Below are positions 1-9,900 of a DNA stretch of 24,456 bases, in pieces. Position 1 is the first letter of the stretch; each line of letters opens with the position of its first letter. A program made the position numbers and the translations under genes. Source of the stretch: Desulfobulbus sp. (GTDB lineage: Bacteria > Desulfobacterota > Desulfobulbia > Desulfobulbales > Desulfobulbaceae); NCBI GenBank assembly GCA_030600525.1, contig JAUVLX010000012.1:1-24456 (forward strand), written 5' to 3'. The notes under the pieces were generated by a model that did not search any database, was not told the origin of the DNA, and worked only from the letters and a program-made list of their open reading frames with translations.

Positions 1-11
1 TTTCTAGGCAT
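1..11 (-). CDS. rpsG: 30S ribosomal protein S7, first codons only (partial)
   Basis: Only the start is in the window. On the minus strand an ATG at 11-9 is followed by CCT AGA AA, giving Met-Pro-Arg, the usual first residues of ribosomal protein S7. A purine-rich GGGG stands five bases upstream of the ATG as a ribosome binding site. It begins 29 bases after the rpsL stop, and rpsL-rpsG is the standard order at the head of the str operon. Identity rests on three residues plus context, so it is an inference. Confidence 0.6.
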
Positions 12-40
12 TTCATCCCCTACTAAACCTTACAGCAACC

Positions 41-412
41 TCACTTAGGTCGCTTAGCTCCATACTTAGACCGACCCTGACGACGATCACTAACACCAAG
101 GGTGTCCAAGGTACCACGGACTACATGATAACGAACACCTGGTAAATCCTTTACACGCCCACCCCGAATAAGAACAACGGAGTGCTCTTGCAGGTTATGG
201 CCGATACCAGGTATATAAGAGGTAACTTCTATACCATTAGTCAATCGTACTCTAGCGACTTTTCGCAAAGCAGAGTTAGGCTTCTTAGGTGTCGTAGTAT
301 AGACACGGACACACACACCTCTTTTCTGCGGACAACTCTGCAAGGCAGGAGTATTAGACCTCTTGGTTGTTTTTTTGCGTCTCTTCCTGACAAGTTGATT
401 TATTGTGGGCAT
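41..412 (-). CDS. rpsL: 30S ribosomal protein S12
   Basis: This encodes ribosomal protein S12 of the small-subunit decoding centre, 123 aa (E. coli has 124). The family signature is intact: TPKKPNSALRKV near residues 41-52 and RGGRVKDLPGVRYH near 83-96. Lys43 and Lys88, where streptomycin-resistance substitutions arise, are wild type. Asp89, the residue methylthiolated by RimO in many bacteria, is present. The ATG at 412 has AGGAG about eight bases upstream. The gene lies 104 bases after rpoC and has its own promoter at 471-499. It is followed by rpsG, so it starts the str operon. Nothing is unusual about the protein. Confidence 0.98.
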   Translation of the reverse strand: MPTINQLVRKRRKKTTKRSNTPALQSCPQKRGVCVRVYTTTPKKPNSALRKVARVRLTNGIEVTSYIPGIGHNLQEHSVVLIRGGRVKDLPGVRYHVVRGTLDTLGVSDRRQGRSKYGAKRPK

Positions 413-470
413 TCAAACCACTCCTTTAAAAATAAGCTTCATAACCATCATTTTGACACGAAAGGTTGGA

Positions 471-499
471 TATATAAACGAACCAGTACTAAAGGTCAA
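471..499 (-). promoter_or_regulatory. Putative sigma-70 promoter for rpsL (str operon)
   Basis: On the minus strand a TTGACC -35 (499-494) is separated by exactly 17 bases from a TATATA -10 (476-471). It lies in the rpoC-rpsL gap. A start near 464 would leave a leader of about 50 bases before the rpsL ATG. No terminator hairpin separates rpoC from this promoter, so read-through from rpoBC is also possible. Confidence 0.6.
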
Positions 500-516
500 G
501 TTTATTCTTCAATTAA

Positions 517-3500
517 TTAATTGGCTGTAACTTTATAGCGATCAAGCCCTGTTCCTGCTGAAATTAAACGTCCCATGATTACATTTTCTTTGAGACCTGA
601 CAAATCATCAACCTTGCCAGCCATTGCAGCATTGGTCAGGACCTTGGTTGTTTCCTGGAAAGAAGCGGCAGAAATAAAAGAATCAGTAGACAAAGAGGCT
701 TTTGTAACTCCTAACAGGAGTGGTTCTGCCGAGGCAGGTTGGGCCCCTTCTTTGAGCAACCTTTCATTTTCTTCCTGAAACTTCCACCACTCGACCTGTT
801 GGTCCAGCATGAAAATAGAATCACCAGGATCGGATATCCGAACACGCTTGAGCATTTGGCGAACTATAGTTTCAATGTGTTTATCGTTAATCCTAACACC
901 CTGAAGACGATATACTTCCTGAATCTCGTTCACCAAAAATTTCGCGAGTTCTTCTGCTCCAAGGACACGTAGGATATCATTTGGAAGGACCGAACCCTCC
1001 ATAAGGCGCTCACCTGCCTTGACATGATCACCTTCATGGGCGGTAATATGCTTGACCTTTGGAACAAGATATTCTTTTGGTTCTCCTGTTTCAGGGGTAA
1101 CGACAACCCTTCTTTTCCCTTTGAGATCTTTGCCAAAGGTAACGCGACCGTCGATCTCTGTAATAACTGCCTGCTCTTTTGGTTTACGGACTTCAAAAAG
1201 TTCGGCAACCCTGGGAAGACCACCTGTAATATCTTTGGTCTTTGTTGTTTCGCGAGGAATTTTCGCTATTACCGTACCCGGGGTGATTTCATCTGATTCG
1301 TTGACAGTGATAACAGAGCCAACGGGTAGAGGGTATCTAGCAGCCAAATCACCTGCGGGAAGTTTCGCTGTTCGTCCTCGTTCATCTTTGATAGAAATAC
1401 GTGGATTCATCTGCTTGGAAGAAGAACCAGGGGTAATAACCTTACTGGCCTTACCTGTAATCTGATCAACACGTTCCTGCATTGTATCGCCTTCTGCGAC
1501 ATCGCCGTATTTGATCTTTCCTCCAACTTCTGTCACGATAGGAATAGAAAAGGCGTCCCATTCGGCAATAATAGTTCCAGGGTCAACATTGCTGGCTTCC
1601 TCGATGAGAAGCATCGCACCGTATGGTACTGGAAAACGCTCCCGGTCAACACCTTGATCATCAAGTACAGTGACTTCAGCGTTACGAGTCATGACAACGA
1701 GAAACCCCTCGTCGTTTCTAACAGAGTGAAGTTGTTTGTATTGAACCTTACCACCACGTTGGGTGCGTACTTCAGCCTGCTCGACTGACCTACTCGCTGT
1801 CCCACCAATATGGAAAGTACGCATGGTAAGCTGAGTTCCAGGCTCACCAATGGACTGAGCTGCAATGATCCCAACAGCCTCCCCAATATTAACCATATGC
1901 CCACGACCGAGATCTCGACCGTAACACATAGCACAAACACCTCGTCTGGCCTCACAGGTTAACACTGAGCGAATCATAACTCTGTCAATGCCAGCGGCTT
2001 CTATGGCTTCAACTTTTTCCTCAGTTATTTGCTCGTCCATTTCAACCAAGACTTCACCGGTATGCGGATCCACGATATCATCAAGTGCTACTCGTCCGAG
2101 AATACGCTCTCCAATACGGACGATAACCTCACCACCTTCAATTAATGGTTCAGCCTGCACGCCACGCATAGTGGCACAATCTTTGATAACAATAGTGGAA
2201 TCTTGAGCTACATCAACCAAACGCCTTGTAAGATACCCAGAGTTCGCCGTTTTTAGCGCAGTATCTGCCAGCCCCTTACGAGCACCATGAGTAGAGATGA
2301 AGTATTCAAGGACATTCAACCCTTCACGAAAATTAGCTTTGATCGGTGTTTCAAGAATTTCACCTGATGGTTTTGCCATCAAACCTCGCATCCCAGCAAG
2401 CTGACGGATCTGATCCTTAGATCCTCTAGCACCCGAATCAGCCATTATGAACACAGCATTAAAACTCTTTATTTCCCGTACTTTTCCGTGAAAATCAGGG
2501 GCGTATTCAACCGCCAACTCATCCATCATCTCTTTGGTGATCTTATCGGTCGCCTTAGACCAAATGTCGATAATTTTATTGTACTTCTCGCCGTCTGTAA
2601 TCAGACCGTCTGTATATTGCTGATCAACCTCAGCCGCCTCTTTTTCAGCATCCTCAACAAATTCTTCCTTTTTAACGGGAATCATCATGTCGTTAATGCA
2701 GATCGAAATACCGGCCTTGGTGGCATATTCATATCCCATGTCCTTAAGTCGGTCGGCAAGGATAACAGTATCCTTTGTTCCAGCATGGCGATAGGTATAA
2801 TCTATGAGGAAGGCGAGTTCCTTTTTAGAGAGTTCTTTGTTAACAACTGAAAAAGGAACAGGTTCAGGCAACAGTTCACCCACGATCATCCTACCAATGG
2901 TTGTCTGGACCATTTTACCGCAAATACGAGTCGTGACCCTAGCCTGTAAATGAGCAGCACCGTGGTCGTATGCCATCCTTGCCTCTACAGGAGAACTGTA
3001 AACTGAACCTTCTCCGAGGACACCGAACCGCTCCCTCGTCATATAGTACAGACCAAGGACAATATCCTGGCTCGGAATAATAATAGGACCACCGTTTGCA
3101 GGCGACAAGATGTTGTTGGTGGACATCATGAGAACCCTGGCTTCAACCTGAGCTTCTACAGACAGCGGTACATGGACTGCCATCTGGTCGCCGTCAAAGT
3201 CGGCGTTAAAAGCAGCACAGACAAGCGGGTGCAATTGAATAGCCTTTCCTTCGATCAAGACTACTTCAAAGGCTTGCATTCCTAAACGGTGAAGCGTAGG
3301 TGCCCGGTTGAGGATGACGGGATATTCACGAACAATACCATCCAGTACATCCCACACCTCTTTAGCGCCTTTCTCAACCATCTTTCTGGCGCTTTTAATT
3401 GTAGTAACGTACCCTTTCTGCTCAAGCCGGTTGTAGATGAACGGCTTAAATAACTCGAGAGCCATTTTTTTGGGCAGGCCACACTGATGGAGTCGCAGAT

Positions 3501-4578
3501 GAGGACCAACAACGATGACCGAACGACCTGAATAATCGACACGCTTACCAAGCAAGTTCTGCCGAAAACGCCCTTGCTTCCCTTTCAGCATGTCGGAAAG
3601 GGATTTGAGAGGTCGCTTATTAGGCCCAGTAATAGTTCTACCGCGTCTTCCATTATCAAAAAGAACGTCGACAGCTTCCTGCAGCATTCGCTTTTCATTG
3701 CGAATGATAATATCAGGAGCATCGAGTTCAAGCAGCCGCTTCAGACGATTGTTTCTATTAATTACCCGCCGGTAAAGATCATTAAGATCAGAAGTAGCGA
3801 AACGGCCACCTTCTAGAGGGACAAGAGGACGCAAATCAGGCGGCAAGACAGGAATAACCTCAAGTATCATCCATTCGGGTTTGTTTCCTGAATCACGGAA
3901 CGCCTCGACAACATTGAGTCTCTTACCATACTTGGCTCGTTTGGTTGCTGACCCTGTTTCCTTCATTTCCCGCCGAAGGGTTGCTGAGAGTTCAACGAGT
4001 TCGAGCCCCATCAGCATCTCACGAATAGCCTCTGCCCCAATACCAACCCGAAATGCACCAGGATGATTTTCAAGAGCAGACCGATACTGTTCTTCATTAA
4101 GAAGTGTAGCTACAGGAATCTCTTCAACAGTAGAAGAGACAACCGCATAGGATTCAAAATAAAGAATACGCTCAAGTTGCTTGAGCGTCATATCGAGGAT
4201 AGCGCCTATCTTAGATGGGAGACTTTTCAGAAACCAAATATGGGCAACAGGCGCTGCAAGTTCAATATGACCTAATCGTTCACGACGAACTTTTGACTGA
4301 ATAACCTCAACACCACATTTTTCGCAGACGACGCCGCGGTGTTTCATGCGTTTATATTTACCGCAATTACACTCATAGTCTTTAACTGGGCCAAATATCT
4401 TTGCACAAAACAGTCCGTCACGTTCAGGCTTGAACGTTCGATAGTTTATTGTCTCAGGCTTTTTAACCTCTCCATGGGACCATTCTCTGATCTTTATGGG
4501 AGATGCTAAGGATATCTTTACTTTACTAAAATTGACGGGGCCTTTGGGTTTTGCAAAGAAGCTGAACAGTTCTTCCAC
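517..4578 (-). CDS. rpoC: DNA-directed RNA polymerase subunit beta'
   Basis: This is the largest catalytic subunit of RNA polymerase, 1353 aa. The N-terminal zinc site is C70-x-C72...C85-x2-C88. The active-site motif NADFDGDQM, whose three aspartates bind catalytic Mg2+, is near residues 458-466. The second zinc site is C801, C875, C882 and C885. It is followed by the bridge-helix/trigger-loop region with the AQSIGEPGTQLTMRTFHIGG motif near residues 907-926. The start codon is GTG at 4578, supported by AGGTGA about five bases upstream and by the family's usual N-terminus. The gene is 79 bases downstream of rpoB and presumably co-transcribed with it. The protein appears complete. Confidence 0.99.
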   Translation of the reverse strand: MEELFSFFAKPKGPVNFSKVKISLASPIKIREWSHGEVKKPETINYRTFKPERDGLFCAKIFGPVKDYECNCGKYKRMKHRGVVCEKCGVEVIQSKVRRERLGHIELAAPVAHIWFLKSLPSKIGAILDMTLKQLERILYFESYAVVSSTVEEIPVATLLNEEQYRSALENHPGAFRVGIGAEAIREMLMGLELVELSATLRREMKETGSATKRAKYGKRLNVVEAFRDSGNKPEWMILEVIPVLPPDLRPLVPLEGGRFATSDLNDLYRRVINRNNRLKRLLELDAPDIIIRNEKRMLQEAVDVLFDNGRRGRTITGPNKRPLKSLSDMLKGKQGRFRQNLLGKRVDYSGRSVIVVGPHLRLHQCGLPKKMALELFKPFIYNRLEQKGYVTTIKSARKMVEKGAKEVWDVLDGIVREYPVILNRAPTLHRLGMQAFEVVLIEGKAIQLHPLVCAAFNADFDGDQMAVHVPLSVEAQVEARVLMMSTNNILSPANGGPIIIPSQDIVLGLYYMTRERFGVLGEGSVYSSPVEARMAYDHGAAHLQARVTTRICGKMVQTTIGRMIVGELLPEPVPFSVVNKELSKKELAFLIDYTYRHAGTKDTVILADRLKDMGYEYATKAGISICINDMMIPVKKEEFVEDAEKEAAEVDQQYTDGLITDGEKYNKIIDIWSKATDKITKEMMDELAVEYAPDFHGKVREIKSFNAVFIMADSGARGSKDQIRQLAGMRGLMAKPSGEILETPIKANFREGLNVLEYFISTHGARKGLADTALKTANSGYLTRRLVDVAQDSTIVIKDCATMRGVQAEPLIEGGEVIVRIGERILGRVALDDIVDPHTGEVLVEMDEQITEEKVEAIEAAGIDRVMIRSVLTCEARRGVCAMCYGRDLGRGHMVNIGEAVGIIAAQSIGEPGTQLTMRTFHIGGTASRSVEQAEVRTQRGGKVQYKQLHSVRNDEGFLVVMTRNAEVTVLDDQGVDRERFPVPYGAMLLIEEASNVDPGTIIAEWDAFSIPIVTEVGGKIKYGDVAEGDTMQERVDQITGKASKVITPGSSSKQMNPRISIKDERGRTAKLPAGDLAARYPLPVGSVITVNESDEITPGTVIAKIPRETTKTKDITGGLPRVAELFEVRKPKEQAVITEIDGRVTFGKDLKGKRRVVVTPETGEPKEYLVPKVKHITAHEGDHVKAGERLMEGSVLPNDILRVLGAEELAKFLVNEIQEVYRLQGVRINDKHIETIVRQMLKRVRISDPGDSIFMLDQQVEWWKFQEENERLLKEGAQPASAEPLLLGVTKASLSTDSFISAASFQETTKVLTNAAMAGKVDDLSGLKENVIMGRLISAGTGLDRYKVTAN

Positions 4579-4657
4579 GAAATCACCTATATATTTTCTA
4601 AAAAGTCATTGACGGTAGAAACGCGCATTTCACACTCTCTCATGTACATTAAGTGCG

Positions 4658-7600
4658 CTATTCCTGAAGTTCTACATCAAGACAGAGTCCTTTTAACTCT
4701 TTTACAAGAACATTAAAGGATTCAGGGAGACCGGTTTCAAGAAAATTGTTACCCTTAACAATTTTTTCATACATGGTTGTTCGCCCTTCTACATCATCTG
4801 ATTTGACGGTCAAGAATTCCTTCAATGTGTATGCAGCACCATAGGCCTCCATTGCCCACACTTCCATTTCACCAAGACGCTGACCACCAAACTGGGCCTT
4901 TCCACCCAACGGTTGCTGAGTAACCAACGAATATGGACCAGTGGACCTGGCATGTATTTTATTGTCAACGAGGTGATGCAATTTCAACATATACATAACA
5001 CCAACAGTGACTTGATTATCAAAAGCCTCACCAGACAGACCATCATAAAGAGTAGACTGACCGACCTCATCAATACCTGCCTCTACCAGTAACTGGCGAA
5101 TTTCAGACTCAGAAGCTCCATCAAACACAGGCGTTGCCATGTGCAGTCCTTTACGACAATTCCTTGCCAGATTGAGCAATTGATCGTCATCGAGACCTAG
5201 TGTGAGTGCTTCATACTCATCCGCAGAATAAACCCTCTGCAGTTGCGCTCTCACCATATCGAGTTCATAATTTCTTGAGAAATTATAAATTTTTTCACCT
5301 AGTTTTTTTGCTGCGAAACCTAGATGACACTCCAGTACCTGTCCAACATTCATACGTGAGGGGACACCCAACGGGTTCAACACGATGTCTACGGTTGTTC
5401 CATCTGCAAAGTATGGCATATCTTCTTCTGGAAGTAACCGGGAAACAACACCTTTGTTACCATGGCGGCCGGCCATTTTATCACCAACAGCAAGTTTACG
5501 TTTGGTGGCGACATAAACTTTGACCATCTTCACCACACCTGGGGGAAGATCATCACCTTTTTCCATTCGCTCGGCAATCCCTTCGTACCTGGAACGAACT
5601 ATGGTCGCTTGAGTATTATAATTGATAAAAACGTTATCGATCTGTTCGCTGTATTTTGCCTTTTCAGCAAAATCAAGCATTGGAAGTGCAGCAAAACTCA
5701 CTTGCTCAAGGGCTTTTTCTGTAAGCTGTTTGCCTAACGGTAATACAACCTTTCCTGATTTATCAGCGATATCGGCCTTAGTAGTGCGGCCAACTAAAAA
5801 AGTAGAGAGGGTGTTGCGCACAGCTTTTTTGAGACTATTCAGCTCATCTTCCATATCACGGTTGAGACGTTCGATCTCAGTTTCCTCAATCATGAGGGTC
5901 CGCTCATCTTTGTCAACACCTTTTCGTGAGAACACTTTGGCGTCGATAACGACACCTTCAACCCCTGGTGGGACACGAAGAGAGGAATCCTTAACATCTC
6001 CAGCTTTTTCACCAAAAATAGCGCGCAAGAGTTTTTCTTCAGGCGAGAGCATGCTTTCGCCTTTGGGAGTGACTTTACCAACCATCATATCCCCAGGCCC
6101 GACCTCAGCACCTACCCTGACAATTCCAGACTCATCCAGGTTGCGTAACCCTTCCTCACCTACATTAGGGATATCGCGAGTAATCTCTTCCTTGCCAAGC
6201 TTGGTGTCACGAGCCATGGTTTCGAAAATTTCGATATGGACCGAGGTAAAGGTATCTTCGCGAAGCAGCCTTTCATTGATAAGGATCGAATCCTCAAAGT
6301 TGTATCCTCGCCATGGCATAAAGGCAATTGTTACATTTTTACCGAGAGCGAGTTCACCGATTTCACAGGATGGTCCATCTGCAAGAACAGTCCCTTTGAT
6401 TACCTTTTCGCCAGGCAGAACCAAGGGCTTTTGGTTAAAGCATGTATTCTGATTGGATTTTTTATATTTGGAGAGCCTATAAACACCGATTCCTGTATCA
6501 AAGCCATCGACTCCAGGCTCATCGTACCGAACAACAATTCTACAGGAGTCTACCTCTGCAACTACACCATCTCCACCAGCAAGAAGGCAAGCTCCTGAGT
6601 CTCTTGCAACATATTTTTCGACTCCAGTGCCGACAAGTGGGGAGCTAGGTTGTAAAAGCGGCACAGCCTGACGCTGCATGTTTGACCCCATCAATGCGCG
6701 GTTAGCATCATCATTTTCAAGAAAGGGCACAAGCGATGCTGCAACAGATACCAATTGATTAGGGGCAACATCCATCATGGTGACATCATTAGCAGGAACC
6801 ATGGTAACTTCATACGCATGGCGTGCTATCAAATAATCTGTAGTGATTAAGTTGCCATCCATTTCGACCTTAGCAGGAGCAATAGTGTGTTGTTCTTCCT
6901 GTATGGCAGAAAGGTACTTATATTCATCAGAAACAACACGTTCCTGAACATATCTGTATGGAGTCTCAATAAATCCGTAGGGATTTACTTTAGCATAAGT
7001 AGCCAATGACACAATGAGGCCAATATTCGGCCCTTCAGGTGTTTCTACGGGGCAGATTCTCCCATAATGGGTAACATGAACATCACGCACTTCAAAACCA
7101 GCACGTTCACGAGAAAGCCCTCCAGGTCCAAGAGCAGAAAGGCGCCTCTTATGTGTTACTTCAGAAAGAGGATTAGTTTGATCCATGAACTGTGACAGTT
7201 GGGAAGTACCAAAAAATTCCTTAATAGCAGACGTCACAGGCTTAGGATTAACGAGATCATGCGGCATAAGCGTCTCGATCTCCTGTAAGGTCATACGTTC
7301 CTTGGTAGCACGTTCCATGCGAACGAGCCCCATACGATACTGATTCTCACACAATTCGCCAACAGTTCTAACACGCCTGTTTCCAAGATGGTCGATGTCA
7401 TCACCATCTCTAGATTCGTCTTTAATGCGGACCAGGTGCTGAACACCTTTGAGGATGTCTTCTTTGGTCAAAGTACGATCTTCAATAGGGGTGTGCAGCC
7501 CTAACTTGGTATTAATTTTATACCTACCGACCTCCGAGAGATCATATGTACCAGGCTTAAAAAATAAATTTTCAAAAAACGTTTGAGCTACTTCAGGAGT

Positions 7601-8731
7601 TGGAGGGCTAGATGGTCGAAGTCTCCTGTAAATTTCAATAAGAGCCTCTTCGGTATCTCTCACCTTGTCTACAAAAAGTGTCTTACGAAAAGATTCACTT
7701 ACACTAACGCCGTCGATAAACAACAGATTAAAAGACTCGACCTTGCTCTCTGCTAGAGATTCTAAAAAAGCATCGGTAACAGGCTCGTTACACTTGGCCA
7801 AAACCTCTCCAGTCGTGCTATCAATTAAATCATTTGCAAAAAATCTTTCGAGTAAAAGTTCAGTTTCAACCGCGACTTCTTCAATTCCTGCCTCAACAAT
7901 TCTTTTGGAAAGGGCCTTGGAAACTTTACGGCCTTTTTTCCCGATAACAGAACCATCTAGGGGGCTGATAAGATCAATGTTCAGCCGTTGTCCGGTGAAA
8001 GTCTCAGGATTGAACTTGATAGTATACTGTCCGTTTTTATGATAAACAGTATCAGATTTATAAAACTCCTGTAAAAGACTTACATCATCGTATCCCAATG
8101 CTTTGAGCAGCACGGTGACCGGGAGCTTTCGTCGTCTATCTATACGAACATAAAGGACATCTTTAATATCAAATTCAAAGTCAAGCCAAGAACCACGAAC
8201 AGGAATAATCCGTGCAGAATAGAGTCTTTTACCCGAAGAGTGAGATTTACCATTATCATGGGTGAAGAAAAGCCCAGGAGAACGTTGTAGCTGGTTGACG
8301 ATCACTCTTTCGGTACCATTCACCACAAAAACCCCATCGTGAGTCATAAGTGGTAAGGCTCCGAGGAAAATTTCCTGCTCCTTAATATCACGGACAGACT
8401 GTACTCCTGTTTCTTCGTCCACATCAAAAGTTATCAGTCTGACTGTAATTTTAACAGGAACTTCGTAGGTCATACCTCTTTCGACACATTCATCGACGGT
8501 ATACTTGGATTCACCAAACGAGTATCGGACAAACTCAAGTGAGCACAGTCCGTTAAAATCAGTTATGGGGAATATATCTTGAAAAATCGCCTGTAAACCA
8601 TGAATTTCACGCTGATCGGGTGCGATATCTCTTTGCAGAAAACGCTCATAAGATTCTCGCTGCATTGCAATCAAGTGCGGCGGTTCAACAACGTGGCTTG
8701 TTTTGGCAAAACTTTTACGTACTCTTTTCAT
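4658..8731 (-). CDS. rpoB: DNA-directed RNA polymerase subunit beta
   Basis: This is the RNA polymerase beta subunit, about 1357 aa, which forms the catalytic cleft with beta'. The rifampicin-binding segment runs from about residue 508 to 538 (GTSQLSQFMDQTNPL through RRLSALGPGG) and has the residues of sensitive enzymes. The C-terminal part has the usual GDKMAGRHGNKGV and GGQRLGEMEVWA motifs. I chose the ATG at 8731 because GAGGA lies seven bases upstream and because the MKRVRKSF start aligns with the family. The reading frame is open to a TTG at 8770, which would add 13 residues with no family support. It lies about 200 bases after rplL and precedes rpoC. Confidence 0.98.
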   Translation of the reverse strand: MKRVRKSFAKTSHVVEPPHLIAMQRESYERFLQRDIAPDQREIHGLQAIFQDIFPITDFNGLCSLEFVRYSFGESKYTVDECVERGMTYEVPVKITVRLITFDVDEETGVQSVRDIKEQEIFLGALPLMTHDGVFVVNGTERVIVNQLQRSPGLFFTHDNGKSHSSGKRLYSARIIPVRGSWLDFEFDIKDVLYVRIDRRRKLPVTVLLKALGYDDVSLLQEFYKSDTVYHKNGQYTIKFNPETFTGQRLNIDLISPLDGSVIGKKGRKVSKALSKRIVEAGIEEVAVETELLLERFFANDLIDSTTGEVLAKCNEPVTDAFLESLAESKVESFNLLFIDGVSVSESFRKTLFVDKVRDTEEALIEIYRRLRPSSPPTPEVAQTFFENLFFKPGTYDLSEVGRYKINTKLGLHTPIEDRTLTKEDILKGVQHLVRIKDESRDGDDIDHLGNRRVRTVGELCENQYRMGLVRMERATKERMTLQEIETLMPHDLVNPKPVTSAIKEFFGTSQLSQFMDQTNPLSEVTHKRRLSALGPGGLSRERAGFEVRDVHVTHYGRICPVETPEGPNIGLIVSLATYAKVNPYGFIETPYRYVQERVVSDEYKYLSAIQEEQHTIAPAKVEMDGNLITTDYLIARHAYEVTMVPANDVTMMDVAPNQLVSVAASLVPFLENDDANRALMGSNMQRQAVPLLQPSSPLVGTGVEKYVARDSGACLLAGGDGVVAEVDSCRIVVRYDEPGVDGFDTGIGVYRLSKYKKSNQNTCFNQKPLVLPGEKVIKGTVLADGPSCEIGELALGKNVTIAFMPWRGYNFEDSILINERLLREDTFTSVHIEIFETMARDTKLGKEEITRDIPNVGEEGLRNLDESGIVRVGAEVGPGDMMVGKVTPKGESMLSPEEKLLRAIFGEKAGDVKDSSLRVPPGVEGVVIDAKVFSRKGVDKDERTLMIEETEIERLNRDMEDELNSLKKAVRNTLSTFLVGRTTKADIADKSGKVVLPLGKQLTEKALEQVSFAALPMLDFAEKAKYSEQIDNVFINYNTQATIVRSRYEGIAERMEKGDDLPPGVVKMVKVYVATKRKLAVGDKMAGRHGNKGVVSRLLPEEDMPYFADGTTVDIVLNPLGVPSRMNVGQVLECHLGFAAKKLGEKIYNFSRNYELDMVRAQLQRVYSADEYEALTLGLDDDQLLNLARNCRKGLHMATPVFDGASESEIRQLLVEAGIDEVGQSTLYDGLSGEAFDNQVTVGVMYMLKLHHLVDNKIHARSTGPYSLVTQQPLGGKAQFGGQRLGEMEVWAMEAYGAAYTLKEFLTVKSDDVEGRTTMYEKIVKGNNFLETGLPESFNVLVKELKGLCLDVELQE

Positions 8732-8843
8732 CGTTTTCCTCGAAATTTCCGCTGAACCCAGCCTTAGCAAAGGAACTGTCTACTAAGTGCCTGATATTAC
8801 GAATACATTTCCCCGTGTCTTGACTTCTATCTACAAACGCAAG

Positions 8844-8874
8844 AACGCTACAGGATGATTAACCCTGTAGCGTT
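8844..8874 (-). promoter_or_regulatory. rplL-rpoB intergenic hairpin (attenuator or processing site)
   Basis: The arms AACGCTACAGG (8844-8854) and CCTGTAGCGTT (8864-8874) are perfectly complementary over 11 bp with a 9-base loop. The hairpin starts 57 bases after the rplL stop. On the minus strand it is not followed by a run of U, so it is not a complete intrinsic terminator. In E. coli the same gap carries a partial attenuator and an RNase III site that reduce rpoBC expression relative to L7/L12. A similar role is inferred here. Confidence 0.65.
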
Positions 8875-8931
8875 GCCAGCGATGTGATCTTGCTGAAAGG
8901 ATAAACCCGTTCAACACGAATAAATATATCT

Positions 8932-9309
8932 TTATTTTATTTCGACTGCGCCACCAACGCCTTCGATTTGAGACTTGATCTCTTCAGCTTCTTCTTTGGT
9001 CACACCTTCTTTAATAGGTGTAGGAGCACCTTCTACCAAAGCTTTAGCTTCTTTCAAACCGAGAGAGGTGATAGCGCGTACCTCTTTAATAACCTTAATT
9101 TTCTGATCGCCTACGGCAGTCAATACTGCATCAAATTCGGTCTGTTCTTCTGCAGCTGCAGCGTCACCAGCAGCTCCAGCAACTGCAACCGCAACAGGGG
9201 CTGCAGCAGATACACCAAACTTCTCTTCAAGTTCTGTAATGAGCTCAGAAAGCTCAAGAACGGTCATATTGGAAATAAACTCAATTACATCTTCTTTAGT
9301 TACTGCCAT
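8932..9309 (-). CDS. rplL: 50S ribosomal protein L7/L12
   Basis: This is the multi-copy stalk protein of the large subunit, which recruits translational GTPases; 125 aa. The N-terminal dimerisation helices (residues 1-33) bind L10. An Ala/Val/Gly-rich flexible hinge spans about residues 36-55. The C-terminal domain has the conserved KIKVIKEVRAITSLGLKEAKALVEG segment in two halves around residues 70-95. I chose the ATG at 9309 because GGAGG stands seven bases upstream and MAVTKEDV is the usual start. An in-frame TTG at 9327 and ATG at 9315 are less suited. It lies 68 bases after rplJ. Confidence 0.97.
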   Translation of the reverse strand: MAVTKEDVIEFISNMTVLELSELITELEEKFGVSAAAPVAVAVAGAAGDAAAAEEQTEFDAVLTAVGDQKIKVIKEVRAITSLGLKEAKALVEGAPTPIKEGVTKEEAEEIKSQIEGVGGAVEIK

Positions 9310-9377
9310 TGTCATTCCTCCGGACAATTGTTCGTATAGATAAAATAATCAGTCACCACATGATTGACAGACTACAA

Positions 9378-9896
9378 TTAGTTTTCTTTCTGCTCTTTGA
9401 TAGCTTGCAGACCGTAAACAAGCTTTTGCGGTATACCATTAAGTACACGTACAAAGCCGGTAGGTACAGCAGCCATTGTTCCAAGCAACTTACCAAGCAG
9501 TTCATCTTTGCTTGGTAGCTTGGAAAGTGCGACAACTTCATCCGCACTCAAAATACTTCCTTCCAGGACAGCAGAGCGAATTTCTAACGCTTCAAATTCC
9601 TTACAAAAAGCAGCAATTGCTTTTGCGGGCCCAACAGGCTCTTCAAAACTAAAAGCAACAGCTGTTGTTCCTGTAAAGAATTCTGTTAGTCCTTCATACT
9701 CAGTGTCTTTTACAGCAAGTCGCAGTAGAGTGTTTTTTGCAATCTGGAACTGCGCATCATTCTCACGCAGTACGTGGCGCAACTTTTCCAGTTCCGTAAC
9801 CTTCAATCCTCGGTAGTCTGTGACTACTGCGAATTTTGCCTTGGAAAAGGTCTCGTTGAGCTCACCGACCAAACCGGTCTTTTCGTTGCGATCCAA
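9378..9896 (-). CDS. rplJ: 50S ribosomal protein L10
   Basis: This is the stalk-base protein that anchors L7/L12 dimers to 23S rRNA, 172 aa, a normal length. The N-terminal rRNA-binding domain shows the typical VVTDYRGLKVTELEKLR (about residues 24-40) and AKNTLLRLA. The C-terminal helix that carries the L12 dimers is present. The start codon is TTG at 9896. AGGAGG lies eight bases upstream, and no in-frame ATG would preserve the conserved N-terminus. Translation is expected to be controlled by the L10 leader just upstream, where the L10-L12 complex binds its own mRNA. Confidence 0.97.
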   Translation of the reverse strand: MDRNEKTGLVGELNETFSKAKFAVVTDYRGLKVTELEKLRHVLRENDAQFQIAKNTLLRLAVKDTEYEGLTEFFTGTTAVAFSFEEPVGPAKAIAAFCKEFEALEIRSAVLEGSILSADEVVALSKLPSKDELLGKLLGTMAAVPTGFVRVLNGIPQKLVYGLQAIKEQKEN

Positions 9897-9900
9897 CGTA

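Noticed and set aside
4623..4658. GCGCA...TGCGC inverted repeat in the rpoB-rpoC gap
   Set aside because: There are only five paired bases across a 26-base loop. It is too weak to call a structure.
5622..6452. A 276-codon open frame on the plus strand opposite rpoB
   Set aside because: It is very rich in serine, has low complexity and lies wholly antisense to conserved rpoB sequence. It is a frame shadow, not a gene.
8732..8770. N-terminal extension of rpoB to the TTG at 8770
   Set aside because: The 13 extra residues match no beta-subunit start, while the ATG at 8731 has a good GAGGA site at the right distance.
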